Shown: one piece after another, positions 43,913 through 51,064 of the stretch | Position numbering within the stretch: position 1 is the stretch's first letter | Layout of the letters: each line of letters begins with the position of its first letter | Position numbers and translations under genes: made by a program | Source: UBA952 sp044361535 | Lineage (GTDB): Bacteria; Bacteroidota; Bacteroidia; Flavobacteriales_D; Crocinitomicaceae | DNA length: 64,000 nt | Assembly: GCA_044361535.1 (NCBI GenBank) | Contig: JBIKIQ010000002.1 | Coordinates: forward strand, 1-64,000 | Reading direction: 5' to 3' | Notes under the pieces: generated by a model | What the model saw: the letters and a program-made list of their open reading frames with translations, nothing else | The model's database searches: none | What the model was told of the DNA's origin: nothing

Positions 43913-45757
43913 TTAGCCCAAACCTTGCAAGGAACACAAGCGATAATATGTGCCTTTTTTATCCATTAATTCTTGATGCGTTCCTTTTTCAGTAATTTCT
44001 CCTTTTGATAAAACAATGATTTCATCGCAATTGATAATAGTACTCAATCGGTGTGCAATTACAAACGATGTGCGATTTTGCATCAAATTTTCCAATGCTT
44101 GCTGAACTAATTTCTCCGATTCTGTGTCTAATGCTGACGTTGCCTCATCGAGAATTAGAATGTCCGGGTTCTTATAAATAGCTCTTGCAATAGATAGGCG
44201 TTGTTTTTGTCCGCCTGAGAGTTTATTGCCCCGTTCACCAATTATTGTCTCGTATCCATTTTCCAATTCAGTAATAAAGGAATGTGCATTGGCGACACGA
44301 GCGGCATTTTCAACTTTTTCTATATCAGGATTCTCATCTCCAAAAGCAATATTTTCTGCAACTGAGACATTAAATAGAATTGATTCTTGGGTAACTATTC
44401 CACTCAAATGCCTTAAATCATGAATTTTTAACTCCTTTATGTTTATTCCATCAATTTGAATTTCTCCATCAGTAACATCATAAAAGCGAACAAGTAAATC
44501 CATTAACGTTGATTTTCCGCTTCCCGACTCTCCGACAATTGCTACGGACGAACCTTTTTTTACAGTCCAATTGACATTTTTCAGTACAGGCTCATTGTGG
44601 TATTTGAAATGCACGTTTTTAAATTCAACGGATTTATCCAGAGATGATTTTGAAAGTGCATCAGATTTTTCGTGTATTTTTTCATCGCTGTGCAATATTT
44701 CGTTGATGCGATCTAGTGAAACACGCCCTTTTTGAATTGTAGAAATACCATTAGAAATGGACTGAATTGGTCGTAATAGTTGAGAAAACACGATAATGAA
44801 CGTGATGAAAAGTTCTCCTGTTAACACTTGCCCTTCCGAGCCTCCCATCAGAATTTGTTTGCCACCAAACCACACCAAGCACATCATTACACCGGCACCA
44901 ATTGTTTCATTTAATAAAGAAGAAACATCTCTTTTTCGAATTGTTTTTGTTGTTAACTTTTGATGTCGAAGATTTAAAGCCTTAAAAACACGAGACATAA
45001 ATTGCATGGCGTTGAATGATTTTATAATTCTAACTCCGCTCAGACTTTCATCAAAAGATGAGGTTAATAAGCCTAGTTGTTCTTGCCCTTGTTTAGCAGT
45101 TCTCTTCAAACTTTTTCCCACTCGAGAAATTACAAAGGCAGAAATTGGTAGAAGTAAAAATGAAAAAAGTGTAAGTTCTACGCTAATCATTAACAAAGTC
45201 CCTACGTGTATTGCAATCGAAATCGGATCCCTAAAGATTAATTCCAAGGAACATACCACTGCATTTTCAACTTCTCCCACATCATGTCCCATCCGCGTAA
45301 GAATATCCCCTTTTCGTTCATTAGAGTGAAATCCTAAGGGTAATTTGAGAACTTTTTCAAATAAATCATTTCGAATATCGCGAACTACCCTTGCTCTATA
45401 TTCTGATTGAAACCAAACCGCAAAATAGCGCGATAAATTTTTCAGAAAGAAGGCAGCAAAAACAAATATGCAAACAAGAAAAAGTGCTTTTTGAGGATCT
45501 TGAATCACCATTTGATTCATGGTATAATTATACCAATCTGCTATGAAATTAGTTAGATCAACCAAGTTTCCTGTGAAAGAGGGTGGCTTGGTAGTTATAG
45601 CCGCTGATTTGGTTTTAAAAATGAGTTGCAAAAAAGGAATAAACAGAACTAGGGATAAAAGATTGAAAAGTGTAAAGAATAAATTTCCAATTATGGTCAG
45701 AATGGCTAATGTTTTGTACCTGAAACCAAAACCAAAAATTTCCCAAAACGTTTTCAT
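43913..45757 (-). CDS. ABC exporter, MsbA-like half-transporter
   Basis: A 614-residue fused permease-ATPase. Six transmembrane helices occupy about residues 15-330. The nucleotide-binding domain has Walker A GESGSGKST near residue 408, signature LSGGQKQR near 514, Walker B ILILDEATSALD near 533 and the H-loop AHRLST near 569. It is probably lipid A-core flippase-like or a multidrug exporter; substrate is not readable. The -7 box ends 4 nt before the ATG, so the mRNA is likely leaderless. It converges with anmK at a 3-nt gap. Confidence 0.9.
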   Translation of the reverse strand: MKTFWEIFGFGFRYKTLAILTIIGNLFFTLFNLLSLVLFIPFLQLIFKTKSAAITTKPPSFTGNLVDLTNFIADWYNYTMNQMVIQDPQKALFLVCIFVFAAFFLKNLSRYFAVWFQSEYRARVVRDIRNDLFEKVLKLPLGFHSNERKGDILTRMGHDVGEVENAVVCSLELIFRDPISIAIHVGTLLMISVELTLFSFLLLPISAFVISRVGKSLKRTAKQGQEQLGLLTSSFDESLSGVRIIKSFNAMQFMSRVFKALNLRHQKLTTKTIRKRDVSSLLNETIGAGVMMCLVWFGGKQILMGGSEGQVLTGELFITFIIVFSQLLRPIQSISNGISTIQKGRVSLDRINEILHSDEKIHEKSDALSKSSLDKSVEFKNVHFKYHNEPVLKNVNWTVKKGSSVAIVGESGSGKSTLMDLLVRFYDVTDGEIQIDGINIKELKIHDLRHLSGIVTQESILFNVSVAENIAFGDENPDIEKVENAARVANAHSFITELENGYETIIGERGNKLSGGQKQRLSIARAIYKNPDILILDEATSALDTESEKLVQQALENLMQNRTSFVIAHRLSTIINCDEIIVLSKGEITEKGTHQELMDKKGTYYRLCSLQGLG

Positions 45758-45761
45758 GCTG

Positions 45762-45769
45762 CAAAGATA
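45762..45769 (-). promoter_or_regulatory. -7 box abutting the ABC exporter start
   Basis: Minus-strand TATCTTTG fits TAnnTTTG and ends 4 nt before the ATG at 45757. Confidence 0.65.
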
Positions 45770-45826
45770 GGTAATACTTCGACTAAATAAAGATTGAATC
45801 AGAAGTAGAAGTTTTGAAACAAACTT

Positions 45827-46597
45827 TTAAAATTTAAGATGTTTCACCGAAATCCCGGTATTTTGAAGTTCTTTGAGGGAATCAATTCCTATTTTAAGAT
45901 GATCAGAAACGAAATCGTCGGTAACTTTCTGATCGCTTTTTTCCGTTTTAACACCTTCAGGAGTCATTGGTTGATCACTTACTAAAAGCAAAGCGCCAAC
46001 TGGAATTTCATTAGCAAAACCAACACTAAATATTGTTGCAGTTTCCATGTCAATTGCCATAGCACGAATTGACTTTAGGTACTCTTTAAACTTTTCATCA
46101 TGCTCCCAAACTCTCCTGTTCGTAGTATAAACTGTACCTGTCCAATAGTCTCTTCCACGCAATCGAATGGTATATGAAATTGCTTTTTGTAAGTTGAATG
46201 AGGGTAGGGCCGGGACTTCAGGCGGAAAATAATCGTTTGATGTTCCTTCACCTCGAATTGCAGCAATTGGAAGAATAAGGTCTCCAACCTGACTTTTCTT
46301 TTTCAGTCCTCCACATTTTCCTAAAAACAATACTGCTTTAGGTTCTATGGCCGATAGTAAATCCATGATTGTTGCTGCCATAGCACTACCCATACTAAAA
46401 TTGATGATAGTGATTCCGTCTTTCGTTGCTGTTTGCATGGGCCGATCTTGCCCTTCTATTTCAACGTCATTCCATTCTGCAAACATTTTGACGTAACCGG
46501 AAAAATTAGTGAGTAGGATGTATTTTCCAAACTCATTAATGGGTTTGCCTGTATATCTTGGCAACCAGTTACTTACTATTTCTTCCTTTGTTTTCAA
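45827..46597 (-). CDS. amn: AMP nucleosidase, short form
   Basis: A 256-residue nucleoside phosphorylase-fold enzyme splitting AMP into adenine and ribose 5-phosphate. Blocks include INFSMGSAMAATIMDLL near residue 69, LFLGKCGGLKKKSQVGDLILP near 90, MAIDMETATIFSVGF near 182 and LLLVSDQPMTPEGVKT near 206. It is roughly half the size of E. coli Amn because the N-terminal regulatory domain is absent, as in other Bacteroidota. It starts directly after the lysS stop with no spacer, so lysS and amn form an operon. Confidence 0.9.
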   Translation of the reverse strand: MKTKEEIVSNWLPRYTGKPINEFGKYILLTNFSGYVKMFAEWNDVEIEGQDRPMQTATKDGITIINFSMGSAMAATIMDLLSAIEPKAVLFLGKCGGLKKKSQVGDLILPIAAIRGEGTSNDYFPPEVPALPSFNLQKAISYTIRLRGRDYWTGTVYTTNRRVWEHDEKFKEYLKSIRAMAIDMETATIFSVGFANEIPVGALLLVSDQPMTPEGVKTEKSDQKVTDDFVSDHLKIGIDSLKELQNTGISVKHLKF

Positions 46598-48304
46598 TTA
46601 GTTGAGGAATTCGATGAATAATGTATCGTTTTCTTTGGATACTTTTAATAATTGGTGTTTTGTGAGATTTTTTAGGCTATTATCCCATTGTTTGTTGCTT
46701 ACATCAAATTTGGTACGCAAGACAGGTAATTCCATTTTGTGTTCTCCTTGAACAATCTTTAGAATTTCTTTTTCTAAATCAGTTAATTCAACTTTTGGCC
46801 CTACGTTTTCTAGTCGCATTTGAGGGAAGAAAAGTACCTCTTGAATCGAAGAATTATTTGTGAGTAACATCACCAAACGATCTATTCCAATTCCCATACC
46901 CGAACATGGAGGCATGCCGTATTCCAATGCGCGTAAGAAATCTTGGTCAATGAACATGGCCTCATCATCTCCCTTCTCCGATAGTTTTAATTGGTCTTCA
47001 AAGCGCTCACGTTGATCAATAGGGTCATTTAATTCTGAGTAGGCATTTGCTACTTCTTTTCCGTTAATCATCAATTCAAAACGTTCTGTCAATTCAGGAT
47101 TTGAGCGGTGTTTTTTACATAGTGGAGACATTTCTATCGGGTAATCAGTAATGAAGGTTGGTTGGATGTAATTTCCTTCACATTTCTCACCAAAAATTTC
47201 ATCAATTAATTTCCCCTTGCCCATAGTTTCATCAACTCCAAGCCCCATTACTTTTGCGGCAGTTCTGATTTCATCCTCACTTTTCCCTTGAATGTCAAAT
47301 CCTGTGAATTCCAAAATTGAATCTCTCATGGTAATCCGCTTGAACGGTGCTTTCAAAGAAATAGCTTTTTCGCCAACCTTTATTTCTGTTGTTCCACAAA
47401 CATCTTGTGCAACTCGTTCTACCATTTGTTCTGTGAAATCCATCATCCATTGGTAATCTTTGTATGCAACATAAATTTCCATTACGGTAAATTCAGGATT
47501 GTGTGTGCGATCCATTCCTTCGTTTCTGAAATCTTTTGCAAACTCATAAACACCATCAAAACCTCCGACAATCAATCTTTTGAGATACAGTTCATTGGCA
47601 ATACGAAGATAAAGAGGTATGTCAAGTGCGTTGTGATGAGTTTTGAATGGACGAGCGGCTGCACCTCCTGGAATCGGTTGTAAAATTGGTGTTTCAACTT
47701 CCAGATATCCTTTTTCGTTGAAAAAAGAACGCATCGAAGAAATGGTTTTTGACCTTTTAATGAAAGTATCCTTGACATGCGAATTCACGACCAAATCAAC
47801 ATAGCGCTGGCGATAACGCAATTCGGGGTCTGTGAAAGCATCATGCACTTTTCCTTCCGTATCTATTTTAGGAAGCGGAAGAGGTTTTAGTGATTTGCTT
47901 AACAAAACTAGTTCTTCAACATGAACGGAAATCTCTCCAACCTGTGTTTTGAATAAAAAGCCTTTTACGCCAATAAAATCTCCTAAATCCAAGAGTTTTT
48001 TGAAAAAATCATTATAAGCGGATTTGTCTTCTCCTTTGCACAAGTCGTCTCTGTTAATGTATATTTGAATACGACCCGTAGAATCTTGAAGTTCGGCAAA
48101 TGAAGCCTTACCCATAATACGTTGACTCATCATACGTCCGGCAAGACACACCTTTTTTCCGTCTGCGAAATTATTTTTTAATTCATCCGTATAATCGCTT
48201 ACAGCGTATAAATCAGCTGGATAGGGATCAATCCCCATTTCCCGAAGCTTGGTCAAGGTTTCTCTTCTTTGAATTTCTTGTTCTGATAATTCCAAATAAC
48301 TCAT
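46598..48304 (-). CDS. lysS: Lysine--tRNA ligase, with C-terminal extension
   Basis: A 568-residue class II lysyl-tRNA synthetase. The N-terminal OB fold binds the anticodon (VCLAGRMMSQRIMGKASFAEL near residue 54). Motif 2 is FAKDFRNEGMDRTHNPEFTVME near 257-278 and motif 3 GMGIGIDRLVMLLT near 466-479. It extends about 65 residues beyond the usual end (about 500), with a small helical domain ELTDLEKEILKIVQGEH onward, as seen in related Bacteroidota. Its own -7 box lies about 20 nt upstream. Confidence 0.96.
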   Translation of the reverse strand: MSYLELSEQEIQRRETLTKLREMGIDPYPADLYAVSDYTDELKNNFADGKKVCLAGRMMSQRIMGKASFAELQDSTGRIQIYINRDDLCKGEDKSAYNDFFKKLLDLGDFIGVKGFLFKTQVGEISVHVEELVLLSKSLKPLPLPKIDTEGKVHDAFTDPELRYRQRYVDLVVNSHVKDTFIKRSKTISSMRSFFNEKGYLEVETPILQPIPGGAAARPFKTHHNALDIPLYLRIANELYLKRLIVGGFDGVYEFAKDFRNEGMDRTHNPEFTVMEIYVAYKDYQWMMDFTEQMVERVAQDVCGTTEIKVGEKAISLKAPFKRITMRDSILEFTGFDIQGKSEDEIRTAAKVMGLGVDETMGKGKLIDEIFGEKCEGNYIQPTFITDYPIEMSPLCKKHRSNPELTERFELMINGKEVANAYSELNDPIDQRERFEDQLKLSEKGDDEAMFIDQDFLRALEYGMPPCSGMGIGIDRLVMLLTNNSSIQEVLFFPQMRLENVGPKVELTDLEKEILKIVQGEHKMELPVLRTKFDVSNKQWDNSLKNLTKHQLLKVSKENDTLFIEFLN

Positions 48305-48323
48305 TCTCTTTCAATTTTGAAAA

Positions 48324-48331
48324 CAAAGATA
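48324..48331 (-). promoter_or_regulatory. -7 box of lysS-amn operon
   Basis: Minus-strand TATCTTTG fits TAnnTTTG. The start near 48320 gives a 16-nt leader. Confidence 0.65.
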
Positions 48332-48398
48332 GGCATTTTCATACGTTGGATAACGCAATTTTATTTAGTATAAATTCGTGTTATTAGCTTTTTTTGTC

Positions 48399-48406
48399 TA
48401 TCTTTG
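48399..48406 (+). promoter_or_regulatory. -7 box of small basic protein / rng unit
   Basis: TATCTTTG fits TAnnTTTG exactly. The predicted start is near 48410, giving a leader of about 69 nt to the small-protein ATG at 48479. Confidence 0.65.
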
Positions 48407-48478
48407 CAGTCCTAAAAATAAAAGTTTATTGGCTGTTTATTTTTAATCTATTGATTGTTAACTATTTAAGTACAAGAT

Positions 48479-48571
48479 ATGCCAAGCGGAAAAAAAAGAA
48501 AAAGACATAAAATGGCTACGCACAAGCGTAAGAAAAGACTACGTAAAAACCGTCACAAGAAGAAAAAATAA
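48479..48571 (+). CDS. 30-residue highly basic protein, probably ribosome-associated
   Basis: A very short gene: 30 codons beginning MPSGKKRKRHKMATHKRKKR and ending in a Lys run before TAA at 48569. Over half the residues are Lys, Arg or His, and there is no acidic residue. I recall near-identical peptides annotated as hypothetical proteins in Bacteroidota, usually just before the rng gene. The composition resembles tiny ribosomal proteins such as bTHX or bL36, so a ribosome-bound role is a reasonable inference that sequence alone does not prove. It has its own -7 box and a terminator-like hairpin right after it. Confidence 0.85.
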   Translation: MPSGKKRKRHKMATHKRKKRLRKNRHKKKK

Positions 48572-48581
48572 TTTCTTTGAT

Positions 48582-48602
48582 CCGCAATAGATTTGCGGTT
48601 TT
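48582..48602 (+). terminator. Hairpin with T-tract between small protein and rng
   Basis: CCGCAA (48582-48587) pairs with TTGCGG (48593-48598) over a 5-nt loop, followed by TTTTC. The stem is short, so it may only partly terminate and let some transcripts read into rng, which has no clear promoter of its own. Confidence 0.6.
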
Positions 48603-48630
48603 CTAGTTTTTAACCATACAATTTCATTGA

Positions 48631-50178
48631 GTGAGTCTCGAATTAGTAGTAGAAACCCGTGCTGGTGGAGTATGGATTGCATTGTTGCGTGAGGGCAAAT
48701 TAGTTGAGCTTCACGAAGAGCAAGGTAGTTCAGATTTTGCTGTTGGGGATATTTTCCTAGGAAAAGTCAGAAAACTTGTCCCAAGCTTGAATGCCGCATT
48801 TGTTGATGTGGGCTACGAAAAAGATGCGTTTTTACACTATCTGGATTTGGGAAATCAATTTAATTCGTTAAATAGATTCACTCGAGACACGCTGAAAGGC
48901 AAACAGAATGTTGGTGATTTGCAATACTTTAAACTTGAAAAAGACATTGAGAAAGAAGGTAAAATTGATTCAATCCTTTCCTCATCTCAACCAATTTTAG
49001 TTCAAGTTGCCAAAGAACCAATTTCATCCAAAGGACCAAGATTGTGTTCTGAAATTACTTTGGCTGGACGATATTTAGTTCTTGTTCCGTTCTCTGAAAA
49101 AATTTCTATTTCTCAAAAAATTAAAGATCAAGCAGAACGTGACAGGTTAAAAGATCTGATGAATCGAATAAAACCGAAAAATTTTGGAGTAATTATTCGA
49201 ACTGTTGCTGAAGAAAAGAAGACATCTGATCTAGAGCAAGATTTATTCTCCCTTCTTGATAAATGGAAAGATATGCATTCTAATTTAAAGAATGCTGCCC
49301 CACCGCACAAGGTTTTGGGTGAATTAAACAAAACAAATTCTATTTTACGCGATTTACTAAACGCTGATTTCACAAACATTCATACCAACGATCAAGTGAC
49401 GTTCGATGAATTAAAAGAATATGTTACTGATATTGCTCCTGGAAAGGAAAGGATTATCAAAATGCATGATGCAAGAACGAGTCTTTTCGAGAAGTTTGGA
49501 ATCAATAAACAAATCAAGACGCTTTTTGGTAAAAAGGTTCCTCTAAATAGTGGAGGTTATCTTATCATTGAACATACAGAAGCTATGCATGTCATTGATG
49601 TGAATAGTGGAAATCGCAAGGGTGCTGATGGACAAGAGTCAAATGCCCTTTCAACAAATATTGAAGCTGCAGAAGAAATTGCTCGCATTCTCCAATTGAG
49701 AGATATGGGTGGTATTATTTGCGCAGATTTCATTGATATGCACGACAAGGAAAACAATAGAATTCTTTTTGAAAAGATGAAGGAATTCATGCGATCTGAT
49801 CGTGCGAAACACAATATCTTGCCTCCATCCAAATTTGGCGTTATTGAAATTACTCGTCAGCGAGTAAAACCTGAAACAGCCATTCAGACCTCTGAGAAAT
49901 GCCCAACGTGTAATGGCACAGGTGAGGTGCAGGCTAGTATTTTATTTGCAGAAGAAATAGAGTCTAATTTGAATTACTTGGTTCTTGACAGAAAAGAAAA
50001 AGGGGTTCGATTAGAGGTTCATCCTTATCTGCATGCGTATTTTACAAAAGGATTGTTTTCAAGACAATGGAAATGGTTTATGAAATATAAACAATGGATT
50101 CCGGTAAACAGTAGAACTGACAATCAACTACTTGAATACCGATTCAAAAATAAGGACAACCAAGAAATCACTTTCTGA
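48631..50178 (+). CDS. rng: Ribonuclease E/G family endoribonuclease
   Basis: A 515-residue RNase G-type protein for rRNA and mRNA processing. An S1 domain lies at about residues 36-120 (GDIFLGKVRKLVPSLNAAFVDVG). The catalytic DNase I-like region contains HVIDVNSGNRKGADGQESNAL near 320, and ADFIDMHDKENN near 370 supplies the second metal-binding Asp. The zinc-link is CPTCNGTG near residue 427. It lacks the long RNase E scaffold tail. The GTG start gives VSLELVVETRAGGVWIALL. Its TGA overlaps the recX ATG by one base. Confidence 0.94.
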   Translation: MSLELVVETRAGGVWIALLREGKLVELHEEQGSSDFAVGDIFLGKVRKLVPSLNAAFVDVGYEKDAFLHYLDLGNQFNSLNRFTRDTLKGKQNVGDLQYFKLEKDIEKEGKIDSILSSSQPILVQVAKEPISSKGPRLCSEITLAGRYLVLVPFSEKISISQKIKDQAERDRLKDLMNRIKPKNFGVIIRTVAEEKKTSDLEQDLFSLLDKWKDMHSNLKNAAPPHKVLGELNKTNSILRDLLNADFTNIHTNDQVTFDELKEYVTDIAPGKERIIKMHDARTSLFEKFGINKQIKTLFGKKVPLNSGGYLIIEHTEAMHVIDVNSGNRKGADGQESNALSTNIEAAEEIARILQLRDMGGIICADFIDMHDKENNRILFEKMKEFMRSDRAKHNILPPSKFGVIEITRQRVKPETAIQTSEKCPTCNGTGEVQASILFAEEIESNLNYLVLDRKEKGVRLEVHPYLHAYFTKGLFSRQWKWFMKYKQWIPVNSRTDNQLLEYRFKNKDNQEITF

Positions 50179-50645
50179 TGTCCATCGATTCTATTCCTTT
50201 AGAATACCAAAAAACCTACATTAAGATTGAATATTACTGTGCTTCACAGGAGCATTGTGCCTTTGATGTTAATCGAAAATTAGCTCAACAGGATGTGCCT
50301 TCTGAAATTATTGAGTGCATCATAGAAAAGTTACAAGCCAAGAATTTCATAAATCACGACCGATATTGCGAGGCATTTACAAATGATCACGTTCAAATAA
50401 AAAAATGGGGTAGGTTAAAAATCAAAGCTGCCTTGAAAGCGAAATTTCTTCCGTCACAATCAATTCAAAAAGCATTTTACCAAATTGATGATGAGGTATA
50501 TACAAACAACCTAATTTATTTGATTGATCGCAAAAAGGGGGAGTTGAGTTTAGAAAAAGATTCCCAAAAAAGGAAAGCCAAACTCTTGCGATATTTGGCT
50601 TCAAATGGATACGAATCCGAATTAATCTTTATGTATATCGATTAA
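50178..50645 (+). CDS. recX: RecX-family regulator
   Basis: A 155-residue helical protein of the RecX family, which in other bacteria inhibits RecA filament growth. Family features are the tandem three-helix pattern and YCEAFTNDHVQIKKWGRLKIKAAL near residue 57, followed by a second repeat near residues 100-150. The start is coupled to rng through the overlapping TGATG. The 3' end overlaps the convergent bactofilin gene, with the stop codons sharing TTAA. The recA gene is not in the window. Confidence 0.85.
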   Translation: MSIDSIPLEYQKTYIKIEYYCASQEHCAFDVNRKLAQQDVPSEIIECIIEKLQAKNFINHDRYCEAFTNDHVQIKKWGRLKIKAALKAKFLPSQSIQKAFYQIDDEVYTNNLIYLIDRKKGELSLEKDSQKRKAKLLRYLASNGYESELIFMYID

Positions 50646-51061
50646 TCTTCGTCTTCTAAATTAGTTTGACTTGTCATATTGTTTTTTAGAAGTCTTGAGC
50701 TAGTTTCTCCTGGTTTTTTCATAACACAAGCACCCTCAAAGAATCCGCCTTCTTCTATAGCTAAACGAACAGTTTCAATATCCCCTGTAATTCTAGCCGT
50801 TGATCGTAAAACAAGCAAATTTTCAATCGTTAGTTCTCCTTCCAATGTACCTTCAATTTCGGCATCAATGCAAACAAGGTTACCGGTAATTTTACCTGTA
50901 TTCCCAATTATAACTTTGCCGGAGCAGGAGATATTTCCAATTACATCACCTTCAACTATGATATTTGAATCAGAAACAATATCACCTGTAATTTCGGTGC
51001 CTTCAATTATTTTGTTAAATCCACCGTTGTTCTCAGAACCAAAAAAATCTCGTTTTATCAT
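50642..51061 (-). CDS. Bactofilin
   Basis: A 139-residue bactofilin, a self-polymerising cytoskeletal protein with a right-handed beta-helix core. The core covers about residues 18-112 with repeating strand motifs GDIVSDSNIIVEGDVIGNI, GKVIIGNTGKITGNLVC and TARITGDIETVRLAIEEGG. Disordered tails flank it, as usual. The start lies 3 nt after the sprE stop, so it is co-transcribed with that T9SS gene. I recall sprE followed by bactofilin in other Flavobacteria, where ATP synthase genes come next; those are absent here. Confidence 0.92.
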   Translation of the reverse strand: MIKRDFFGSENNGGFNKIIEGTEITGDIVSDSNIIVEGDVIGNISCSGKVIIGNTGKITGNLVCIDAEIEGTLEGELTIENLLVLRSTARITGDIETVRLAIEEGGFFEGACVMKKPGETSSRLLKNNMTSQTNLEDED

Positions 51062-51064
51062 GTT

